From Pelargonium cotyledonis (Eukaryota > Streptophyta > Magnoliopsida > Geraniales > Geraniaceae), in contig JAYMTA010000554.1 in assembly GCA_036897625.1 (NCBI GenBank), positions 1-26,905 on the forward strand: 26,905 nt of DNA, given 5' to 3'. Position numbers and translations under genes: made by a program. Shown here piece after piece: positions 1 to 8,657 of the stretch. The notes beneath the pieces were generated by a model. The model had not been told where the DNA came from. It saw only the letters and a program-made list of their open reading frames with translations, and ran no database searches. Each line of letters opens with the position of its first letter. Positions within the stretch are counted from its first letter, which is position 1.

Positions 1-256
1 ATTTTGAGTCCGTGTCAAATTTCTAGTGCTCGTGTCAAATTTCGAGTGTTTGTGTCAAATTATCGCATAATATATATTTTTTTAGACAAAAAAATAAAAA
101 ATGAGTTTTTAGTTTGAAAAACTCAAAAAAACTGTTTTCCATTTTTCTGTTTTCCAAATGAAAAATTGTGCAACTAAATAAGTTTTCCAGTTTTCCACTT
201 CTTAGAAAACAGTTTTCTGGAAAGCTGGAGCAATCACTCCACAACTAAACAGCCCC
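1..256. mobile_element. Probable end of a Tourist-like (PIF/Harbinger) MITE
   Basis: Read on the minus strand from 256, the sequence begins GGGGCTGTTTAGTTGTGGAG, resembling the GGGGCTGTTTGGTT ends of many plant Tourist-type MITEs, and it is followed outside by TAA (257-259), the usual target for that family. The inside is rich in TTTTCCA/TGGAAAA motifs (about 120-225). Positions 1-55 hold three spaced copies of a GTGTCAAATTT-like motif. The other end is not in the window, so the element cannot be confirmed. Confidence 0.4.
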
Positions 257-257
257 T

Positions 258-520
258 AATACTCCCTTCATTCCATCTCAAAATGAGTGTCTTGTATTCA
301 TTTTTCTGAAATCTTTGAAGGAGAAGTGAGTTGGTGTTGGACACTTCCCATGTACCCAATGTACATTATTTGGAAAAAATTCTACGAGTTATAAGTAACT
401 TATCATAAGGATATAATTGGTAATTTATTTATTACTAACATCCTAAAATGGAGAGAGGACTCTCGTTTTGGGACAATTTCTATAAAGAGACAAGACACTC
501 ATTTTAGGGCATGCAAATGA
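258..520. mobile_element. Decayed Stowaway-like (Tc1/mariner-type) MITE
   Basis: The left side reads TACTCCCTTCATTCCATCTC, close to the CTCCCTCCGTCCC ends of plant Stowaway elements. A 16-base arm AAAATGAGTGTCTTGT (280-295) is repeated perfectly inverted at 490-505. The outermost right bases have diverged, so the right end is approximate. It abuts the Tourist-like end at 256, suggesting neighbouring or nested insertions. Confidence 0.5.
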
Positions 521-1135
521 AATATTGATTATGTTTATGTATGATGTTTGTGTGGAGATATGCTTGAATTTTGTTCTATGAATACCAAGTGAATTCTCAC
601 AGTTTTCTTGGCATTGCAAATTGGTATAAATATCTGTTTGTGCAACTTGCCGCTTATTCTTCTACCTGTATGGTAGAAATACCTCCTATTCTGTTAATAC
701 ATATTCCAGGTTATGCTTAGGAAAAGTTCTAAGTTTTTGTTAAATTCCCTTCACAAGTCCAACTATTCAATACACAAAGTATACTTTTTTTCTAGATGCT
801 ACATGTGCTACTTACTCTCTGTATGGAAGAAATGTCTCCTATTATGTTTGATACATGACACGCTTCGGACATGACATCCAAACTATTAATGAAATTATCT
901 TCAAAAGTCCAGACATTCATACATGCTCTATTCCGTTTCTACAAAGTTGAACTTTAAAGCTGAAAATGACATTTACATGTCAGGTCTTGCTGTGAAGCCC
1001 GGGGTTGTGCAAAATATTCAAGCTTACTGTGTGGTATATATATATATATATCGTTCCTCTTGGTGTAAGTTACCTTTCAATCAAGTGTTAAGGATATGCT
1101 ACTTAGATCTAATGTATGATCTTCGAATTTTCTAG
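521..1135. other. Non-coding stretch, intron or upstream of the partial gene
   Basis: No convincing coding exon is seen. A TA microsatellite lies at about 1036-1052. A stretch near 981-1034 (after TCAG, before GTATAT) could be a small exon, but no homology supports it. TTTTCTAG at 1128-1135 works as the acceptor for the exon that starts at 1136. Confidence 0.4.
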
Positions 1136-2209
1136 CAAGTGATGATAAAGATGATGAAAGCTGGAATGCTTCCAAATTTGCCCATTGTTCGAGGAACTCT
1201 TCCATCGTCTTTGCAGAGTAGCCTGAGCATGATAAATGACCCCGCAAATAAGACAACAGTGGAGAGTATCATACAGCTTTCAACCAAATTAGAAGACCAC
1301 ACATCTCAAGACCTGCCTGGATTAGGAAATACTGGTCTTGACCCTCTTGGAAATATCGGTCCAGATTCTAGTTATGAAGGTCTTTCATCAAAAACTCAAG
1401 TAGACACTGCTTTTAGCAGTCCAGCAGAACACATTCTCAGCAGTTCTCTGCAGAATCCAGTTCTGACAGAAGAGTATGCTGAACTAAATCAAGTGGTATG
1501 TACCATCTTTGAAAGGATTCCAAGACTTCATTATTATGCATTGTGCTTATTAAATTTTGTTTCAGGATACAGACAATAGATCCTAGTGACCTTTCATTTT
1601 TTCTTTATTTTGTAGTTCTTGATGACCCTCAAAAACACCATTTTGCTGCAACTTCTTGTGATTATATTATGATCAATTGCACAATTGTGTTTTAAATGTG
1701 CTTTCGGTTTACTTGTGATGATGTTTAATGTTCACCTTCATATGAAGTTGAAATTCTTGGATATTACTTCCATAGGCTGGACGCTTGCGATCAGAAAACT
1801 ACATTCTTCAGATGGTAACTATGTTTCTCGTTATTTGGTATCCCTTAATTGATTTCGAAACCAGTCTGTTAGAACGAGGTTGTTGCTATTGCTAAGGCAA
1901 ATTTCGATCCTGGAAAAAGAATTCTCTTTTGCTTTTTTAGCACAAATTAAGTATTAGGCAGCCTTTATGGAACTCGGAATTTTAGTTCATCGACCACCTG
2001 TTAACCGGATTTATTTTAACTGCCCAATAATCCAAAGTTTGCCATGGTTGTAGGTTTTGAAACACCAGCAAGTTATTGGCCAATTAACGGAAGATAATGA
2101 TAAGGTGAGACAAGTTCTGGTGGAAGACTTGAATGTGCCACCCAGCAAGCTCCAAGCCATCCCCTCAAGTACAAAGATATCTCCTTGTTGGGATTGTCCC
2201 GAGTGCTGA
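1136..2209 (+). CDS. 3' part of an unidentified plant protein with short coiled coil and Cys-rich C-terminus
   Basis: Three phase-0 exons join cleanly: 1136-1495, 1776-1814 and 2054-2209 (stop TGA 2207-2209), giving at least 184 residues. The first exon follows TTTTCTAG and codes for a Ser/Leu/Gly-rich, probably disordered segment. The second and third give a predicted amphipathic helix around AGRLRSENYILQM and VLKHQQVIGQLTEDNDKVRQ. The protein ends CWDCPEC, three cysteines in seven residues. Introns are GT-AG (GTATGT...ATAG, GTAACT...TGTAG). No ATG start is assigned; 5' exons may lie upstream or outside the window. I do not recognise the family. The heptad-like helix suggests protein-protein contact, but that is inference. 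The last donor could alternatively be three bases earlier at 1492. Confidence 0.6.
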
Positions 2210-3200
2210 AGAAAACAAAGGAGAAAATAAAATATAGATGAAGACAAATATCAACTAGCTAGGTAAGAAACCATTGAACGATTTGTCTAGAAAGACCTTC
2301 TGTTTGGCAGGTACGAATGTGTGCAGATTACCTCATTGAACAATTAGAAATAATCATTATTACAAGTTCTAAGGTCCTTCAAATTAGTAGTAATATACAC
2401 TCTGTTTCTTTTTATTTTGTAAGTTAACATAACATGTACGTATATCTAGAGCAAAAGTACAAGAATGAAGTAGAGTGTACATATTCTTCTTTACACCATG
2501 GCTTCGTGGGTCGTGAGCCATAAAATATTAGGACCCTTGTTTTGTGTCGAAGATCAGTTATACGACATTTTGGTGCTACTGTTTTGAGTCACTCGTCAGT
2601 GTTATTTTGTGTAATGCAGGGGCTGCGTGTGCTTATAACAGTACTATATATTATGCTCTAATGGCGGCGATCCATAATATTTGAGTTACATTGTAGCAAT
2701 GGTGCCTAGCTATTTTACTGACTTTTCTGCTGAACTTACAGAAAGTGGCTATATGACATTCGATTCGAGCACGTCTTCTTGGAGAAACACTAAAAAGTGT
2801 TCTGTTTTTATCTTTCTAAAAATAAGATTCTTGCTCTCACTTGTTGGCTGTCTAAAATGGGAATCCAAGTGCTCTTTTGTCTATGAAATATATATGATCC
2901 TTATTTATGTTTTATTTGAGAATCTAATTTTGTTTTTACAGATACTATCATTTAAGGAGCCTTAGTTTTGTTTGTAAGATATAATCTGGATTTGAGGTGC
3001 CAATGATTTGAACTTGGAAACTGTTGTTGAGTTGGTATATGTTACCAACGCCCATTTGGGTCAAGTAGTTTAAAGCGCTTGACATTCTCACAGGTTTCAG
3101 TTTCGAGTTTTTCAGCTGAAATTGATAAACAAGTTTATATGCCAACTTGAAAAAGTAGGAATGGAATGATTGTTGGGTGTGTTTTGTGATATTATATAAT
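2210..3200. other. Intergenic, 3' flank of the partial gene
   Basis: AT-rich sequence with no recognisable exon. It probably contains the 3' UTR of the upstream gene near 2210-2450. The short open frames here have no domain and no supporting splice structure. Confidence 0.5.
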
Positions 3201-3494
3201 CACTACAAGATCACTTTTGGTGACGGCAAAAAAAATATTGTCACCAATAAATATATAAAAGTTGGGCTTAGCAATGGTAACAAGCCCAACATTGATGAAA
3301 ATAAGGGCCCGGGACTTTTGGTGACAGCATTCCAGTCACCAAAAGTATACTTTCCGTGACAAACAAGTTACAGCCATGCACTTAGGACTTTTGATGACAA
3401 GACTTTTGGATACAACAAATATTGACTTTTGGTAACAGGATGCGAGTTTAAGTGACGGGAATGGTTGTCGCGGAAAGTGAAATTTCTTGTAGTG
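3201..3494. mobile_element. Non-autonomous CACTA-type mini-element with 3-bp target duplication
   Basis: The left end reads CACTACAAGATCACTTT (3201-) and the right end, read on the minus strand, reads CACTACAAGAAATTTCACTTT. Both match the CACTACAAGAAA ends typical of plant CACTA (En/Spm) transposons. The element is directly flanked by AAT (3198-3200) and AAT (3495-3497), the 3-bp duplication expected of the family. Inside are several direct and inverted copies of CTTTTGGTGAC (about 3213, 3315, 3333 inverted, 3387, 3423), like the subterminal motif arrays of CACTA elements. At 294 bp it has no transposase and would need one in trans. Confidence 0.8.
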
Positions 3495-3497
3495 AAT

Positions 3498-4443
3498 GTG
3501 TCTAAATTGGAATGTCACAAAGTCATAAAAATGCATATATAATGCTTGGTCACTATCTTTCTTCAACAAAATAAATTGTTGGGGAAAGAGACTTTCTTTT
3601 CATAACTGAGTGCCTTTAATCATTGCCTTTCATAGTTTAATCACAATGTCTTGTTGCTTTTTCTGCACTAAAGTACACCATTTTTATGTTAGGTGAGGCT
3701 TAAAAACTAATGAAACATTAACTTCTTTGTTAAAAAATATTTAAAAAGAGGTTTATTGGACTATTAAGATGCACAAAATTAAAAATGTTCCTATATTTTG
3801 TTTTTTTATAATGTCTCTTACAGTATGTTAGTCATCTGAACAAAAAGGAAATATAATAGTTCAAAATGTTATTACTTTCGTATATATAATTCTTACGTTT
3901 TTTCAGTCTCATACAATAAAAATATAGAAATCAAGAATTTAGATAGAGGTATATAGAACTCATTTAGTCATTGATGCATCCATAAGAAATGAAATATTAG
4001 CTTGGATTGAAAACTTTATTAGGTTGAAAAAACATTGCACCAATATATCCTTGTTTTAATTTAATGTGTGCAACAACTACTATAGGACACTAATAGAATT
4101 TTCCTTGAAGAAAAAAGAAAGAAAAAGAAGAAGAAAAGTTTAAGACACCCATGTGAACATCACTTTCCTAGTCACGTTCCTTTGTCACAACTCACAACTC
4201 ACAAGTTCACCCCACTCCCACCAATATGCTATCCCCAACCATTTCTTGTCTCTCTCCCTCCACTAGCTAATACCTATAGGCCCATTCCCCTTAAATATAT
4301 CTTGTTTCTTTAACTCCTCTCCTCCACTCCTAAAAGCCCTCTAGCTACCCCAACAAGATAATGAGGAATTGGAGGACACCTTCTCTTTTCCAAAAGCAGC
4401 ATATATTCACCTCACCACTCCCATTTTCTTCCACACATCATAT
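3498..4443. other. Intergenic AT-rich stretch
   Basis: No coding signal. The part from about 4095 to 4440 has a purine-rich tract (AAGAAAGAAAAAGAAG type) followed by pyrimidine-rich sequence. No known repeat is recognised. Confidence 0.4.
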
Positions 4444-4553
4444 GTATTTTTAAATTTTAATTTTAAGGTGAAATTAGTTTGTGCTCTTATTTAGTTTTGT
4501 ATTTTTAAATTTTAATTTTAAGGTGAAATTAGTTTGTGCTCTTATTTAGTTTT
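4444..4553 (+). repeat. Perfect 55-bp tandem duplication (two copies)
   Basis: The unit beginning GTATTTTTAAATTTTAATTT spans 4444-4498 and is repeated without a visible mismatch at 4499-4553; the first bases of a third copy (GTATTTTTA) follow. Identity over the whole unit points to a recent slippage or unequal-exchange event, or possibly an assembly artefact. Confidence 0.9.
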
Positions 4554-5152
4554 GTATTTTTATAATTACGTGTAAGTGGATAGTAACTAATAACAACAAT
4601 AAGGATATTACTGATAATTCATGTGTAGATAACTTATCATCATATGAAAAATGATAGTCATATTGAGACAAAATTCAAAAAAAAAACGTAACACTCGTTC
4701 TGAGACGGCTGACAACTAACTACCATCTATCTTTTCTTCCTGCTACAATTCACCTTCACTTCTACATCTACCCTACAAATTCAATCACCTACCTTCCTTT
4801 CATAATCTAAAATTTGACATTCATGGTGATATTTTGGTTTATATATATGGCCATATGGGATTACAACATATGAAGTAATAATTAACTGAAAACACAAAGC
4901 AAAAGGTTCTCTCTTTTATTCATATCTAAACAAATAAACTTTCCAAATTAAATGATACACAAGATGTGTAGCACAACATAACCCTCTCCCTCACTCACAC
5001 AAATAATCATCAGTCACCAATGATGAGTATACAACAAAATTAGAACCCAATTGAAAAATGTATATGAATACACAAATAAATATCTTAACTAATTATTAAT
5101 AATCTACATAATTTAAAAGAACAAAACAAAATAGGAGGAGACATGCATGAGT
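4554..5152. other. Intergenic, 3' flank of the arabinogalactan protein gene
   Basis: AT-rich with no gene. The sequence near 4660-4712 (TTGAGACAAAATTC then CGTTCTGAGACGG) resembles one end of a Stowaway-like element, without a matching partner. The 3' UTR of the minus-strand gene at 5153 runs into this stretch. Confidence 0.4.
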
Positions 5153-5587
5153 CTAGAAAACAAGGGCAAGTCCAAGCAATGCAGCTCCACCCAAGCCCAT
5201 GCTGATGCTGATGCTGATGCTGCTTCCCCCAGAGCCCTCTGTGGCCGGCACCGATCCCGGGCTCATCACTGGCGCCCCCGGCATGCTCATGGGGGACATC
5301 TCCGGCGAGGCGGGGGACGGAGGGGACATGGACATGGTTGGGGATGGCATGTCAGGCATGGGTGGGGAGGCCATTGGGCTCATGGACATGGTTGGTGTCA
5401 TAGCTGTGGTAGGAGCCATGGTTGGTGGCATGGTGGTTGGTGGCATTGTAGTGGTGGATGGTGGCATGGTGGTGGGGGAGGCCATAGGGGAGGCCATGGG
5501 GGAGGCCATGGGAGATTGAGCATTGGTGGAGGCAAAAGAGAGCACAAGTAGCATGAGAGTGAACATGGAGGCTTGTGTGAGAGCCAT
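5153..5587 (-). CDS. Classical arabinogalactan protein, methionine-rich, GPI-anchored
   Basis: Intronless frame of 144 residues. Residues 1-23 form a signal peptide ending in STNA before QSP. The mature core (about 24-115) is almost entirely Pro, Ala, Ser, Thr and Met, with SPMASP repeats near the start, TMPPT/TTMPP in the middle and PTMSMSP towards the end. Scattered Ala-Pro, Ser-Pro and Thr-Pro are the classic pattern for proline hydroxylation and arabinogalactan addition. The C-terminus has a small-residue region (GSGGSS) then a hydrophobic tail MGLGGAALLGLALVF, a standard GPI-addition signal. The product should be a plasma-membrane or cell-wall proteoglycan. About 23 of 144 residues are methionine, which is high. 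The start is the first ATG and precedes the signal peptide directly. Confidence 0.9.
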   Translation of the reverse strand: MALTQASMFTLMLLVLSFASTNAQSPMASPMASPMASPTTMPPSTTTMPPTTMPPTMAPTTAMTPTMSMSPMASPPMPDMPSPTMSMSPPSPASPEMSPMSMPGAPVMSPGSVPATEGSGGSSISISISMGLGGAALLGLALVF

Positions 5588-5701
5588 ATGTAATGTATAT
5601 GGAGGTGTGAGTAGCTAGGTCTAGCTAGGTTAATGGGAGTTTTAAGGAGAGAGAGAGAGGTTGTGAATTTTAGAGGAAAGGGGAGGGAGGGGGTGAGGTT
5701 G

Positions 5702-5708
5702 ATATATA
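5702..5708 (-). promoter_or_regulatory. TATA box of the arabinogalactan protein gene
   Basis: On the minus strand CCTATATATC lies about 115 bases upstream of the ATG at 5587. Between them is a CT-rich leader (GAGAGAGAGAGAG on the plus strand, about 5647-5660), common in plant 5' UTRs. Confidence 0.6.
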
Positions 5709-5788
5709 GGAGAATGATGAGTGGTTGTGGGCTATTGTGGCATTGATTGAGTGGATGGAGTTGTGGAATTCATCAAGTAAGTGGGAGA

Positions 5789-5794
5789 CACGTG
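5789..5794. promoter_or_regulatory. G-box CACGTG
   Basis: A palindromic CACGTG lies about 80 bases upstream of the TATA box. In plants this core binds bZIP and bHLH factors in light and abscisic acid responses. The core is short, so function is inference. Confidence 0.45.
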
Positions 5795-6821
5795 CCAACT
5801 AGAGACCTTATTGTTCTTAGTTGTGGGATTGTGGTTCACCACTAACTTTATTCTAACAACAATATTGGAACTTCCAATTTTATCCTCCACATCAATCCCT
5901 GGTCCATAATCTCATACATTGTTCAATGATTCTCGTCACACAACTTTAATATGTACGGAATAGTTTAAACTCATAATTTAGATGTGTGAAACAATTATCA
6001 ATCAACAAAATATTAACGTCAATTCAATTTTTATAAATTTACTGTTTATCAAGTTAGAATGAGCTCTTGTATACTACAGCCTATTTTTAGTTCCGACATA
6101 ATTATGGCCAGAGCAATTGAAAACCTCCCGTACATCGTGATAGATGGTTCTAGAGCACAAGCATGAAAGTGATGCTAAGGTTTTGGGTGGTGATTGGAAG
6201 TGAATGGTTGATTGACATTCAGTTGGATAGTAGAAAAGTCAGGAAGTCATGGTTCATTCCGTGAAGGTAATGCAAGTGATATACAGGAGCTAATAGCTTC
6301 CCTATATTCAGCCTCATTTTTTGAAATATTCTCTACGGCTCCACTCACTACCTAATTTCTTTTACCTACTCTTTTCTCTCAATGACATTCATGGTCAATC
6401 GTCATAAAATAGTTGTCTTATGTCATTTGTAGTTTTATTTTAAAATAAGTTTCTTTTTTAAGAATACTGAATTTTGATTGAATTAGTAACAATATTTTTA
6501 TAATAAAATAATTAATATCTCTTAAACTTGTTACAATATTATACACGAAGATAAAAATTAATGTATGACATTAACTAATTTTTTCTTAACTTTTTACATA
6601 ATAGAAAACAATACACTTATTATAAGACGGACGAACAAATGCAACTTTTTCCAAATTTTCATATTTATAGCATCTATTGATCTTCTCTTAAGTTTTTTTT
6701 AATAAGCAACGGGACAACATGTATGTAAATGCATGTGTTTCTCATCTCTAGAGGCCGGGGGTGTCATCTTGTTAGTTGTTAGCCCACCCGTTAAACCCAT
6801 AAATTTCACCTCATACCGTTG

Positions 6822-6890
6822 GTAAGGAAGCTCGAATTTGAAATATCAAGGAGAATCCAAAACGCATCAACCGCTTGACCCAACATGTAT
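6822..6890 (-). mobile_element. SINE-like core (minus strand)
   Basis: On the minus strand TGGGTCAAGCGG (6882-6871) matches the pol III A-box pattern TRGCNNARYNGG at most positions, and about 30 bases further an AATTCGAGCTT segment (6838-6828) resembles the B box. The A-box differs by one base from that of the SINE in the VAP gene intron. Ends and target duplications were not identified. Confidence 0.4.
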
Positions 6891-6999
6891 TGACATCTTC
6901 TTTTAAGTATAATTTCAAACTCAACAATGGATGAGTTTATGTTTGTTTCTGGTAGGTTTATTTTACTCCTAATAGACAACCATAAAATAAATGACCAAG

Positions 7000-7075
7000 A
7001 CATGTTGTGGCAAGTGGTTAATATCACTTTGTATTCCCTCTAAGGTCTCGAGTTCAAGATTAGAGTGACGCTATG
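7000..7075 (+). mobile_element. SINE-like core (plus strand)
   Basis: TGTGGCAAGTGG (7006-7017) resembles the A box and GAGTTCAAGAT (7050-7060) the B box, about 32 bases apart. It faces away from the minus-strand core at 6822-6890, and CCAACATG/CATGTTG form short inverted arms between the two. Confidence 0.35.
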
Positions 7076-7319
7076 AAAAGTGATAAACATTGTTATTTCG
7101 AGTATAATGTCCCGTCGCTAATAAAAAATACCAGAAAATATATGAGTTTAACTGATTTAGTCATTTATTTATTTTACATATATTTTATATTTGTCATCTT
7201 CATTAATATATTGTTTACCACAAGACAACGAGCTTTTTCTAGTATAATTAAGTTTTAGTTCTTATAGTTTGTTTCCATTAGTCAAAAATCAAAACCCGTG
7301 CCTCAGAAAAAAATAAATA

Positions 7320-7349
7320 AAAAAAGAAAGAAAGAAAGAAAGAAAGAAA
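7320..7349 (+). repeat. AAAG microsatellite
   Basis: About six tandem AAAG units within a purine-rich run. A simple-sequence repeat with no other feature. Confidence 0.85.
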
Positions 7350-8657
7350 ATTCAAAACCCGTCCATGTCTATATCTCAATCACTACACTAGTGTATCAAT
7401 GCACAAAGGAATGGGAAGAATGCTAGACAATTAACCCGCCTTGTGCATGTTCAGACTAGAGACATTGAGATTTTGTTGAATTCAAATTAGAATGTCCTTT
7501 TTACATAAGGGCACACTTATAGTCGTCCCAAATGGTACAAAATAAGGATGACATACCGTTTTGAATGTAAATTCTGTCTCTTCATTGGTCATTAAAACTT
7601 GTTTCAAGTTCTTGAAGCTTGATTGATGGTTCATAATTCACCAATGCAAGCATATAATCCAGATGGTGAGAGACATGGGACTGTAAAATTTCAAAATGCC
7701 AATACTCAATCTGGAGCTTCCCATCAAGACATGTTTGTCAAATGCTTTGGCATAATTTCTAGGACCCATGTTTTGTAGATTTTCATGTCCACACGTCTTC
7801 ATCAAATTCTCAAAGAATTTTATTTTTTCCTCCTCTCTTAACTGGCTCCACGTTGTCCGAAAACTACATATTGTTGCTTAGCAAAAATAGCAAGAAAAAA
7901 ACAAATTAATTTTCTCAGCAACCAAACAAGACCAAGCCTGGTTTGAAACTCAGCCACCCTAATTAATTTACCATTGCCTGTAAAATCATAACCCTAATTT
8001 CATCTCTAATTTAACAGATCATGTTGCTACATAAAGAGACATTTCATGTCCACACATTGCAAAATAATCTCTTGATCACAGACTAGTACAAAAACAAAAC
8101 AAAATGGAAGATAATGTCACTGTCTAGCAACTACTTTCTTGCTTCAGATCATGAATCTACAATCAAAACACTCATAATAGGTTTAGAAATGAAAAAATAG
8201 AAGGATTTATTTATACTTTGGTACGAGGCGGAATGTTACGGGAGACAACAAGTGAAGGTGACGACAAAGCGAACTAAATGCTCCTAAGATATAGTTTTAC
8301 AAAACCAACATTGGTGCTAGGTTGAGTTTGATACAGACCTAACAAGATCAATGCATGATCAGCTCATGTGGTTAGGAGTTACGACTTTGACAACTAAGAA
8401 AAGTTGGATTGCTTCCGCTTCCAGAAAAAGTACTGAGCAGGATAAAATGTAATTTCTTGAGGACATTCAATTGAATTCCAGAGCTCTACATATTGTGAGA
8501 CACTATATGTATATTACAACAGCGGGTGCTACAAGCTACACCCGAAACCATCAAAACTTCACAAGTATATATGCTACTTTAATATCCCATTATTTGTATC
8601 ACTTACATTTGATTTTAAATTTGCCAACATCTTGGAGCACAGAAAGGCTACACCTGA

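Larger units (their letters stand above)
5795..8657. other. Long intergenic region between two convergently placed minus-strand genes
   Basis: About 2.9 kb without a supported gene. It holds SINE-like cores near 6828-6882 and 7006-7060 and an AAAG microsatellite near 7322-7348. A possible lone Stowaway-like end lies near 6616-6634 (ATTATAAGACGGACGAA). The last few hundred bases (about 8100-8657) are probably the transporter gene's 3' UTR and flank. Confidence 0.45.

Noticed and set aside
2681-2965. Open frame of 94 codons after the partial gene
   Set aside because: AT-rich composition, no domain, no splice links; probably chance.
4444-4553. CRISPR-like repeat array
   Set aside because: Only two directly adjacent copies with no spacers, in a eukaryotic context.
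5147-5551. Gly/His/Trp-rich open frame on the plus strand
   Set aside because: It is the antisense shadow of the Pro/Met-rich arabinogalactan protein; its odd composition is explained by the complementary codons, and it has no signal peptide or domain.
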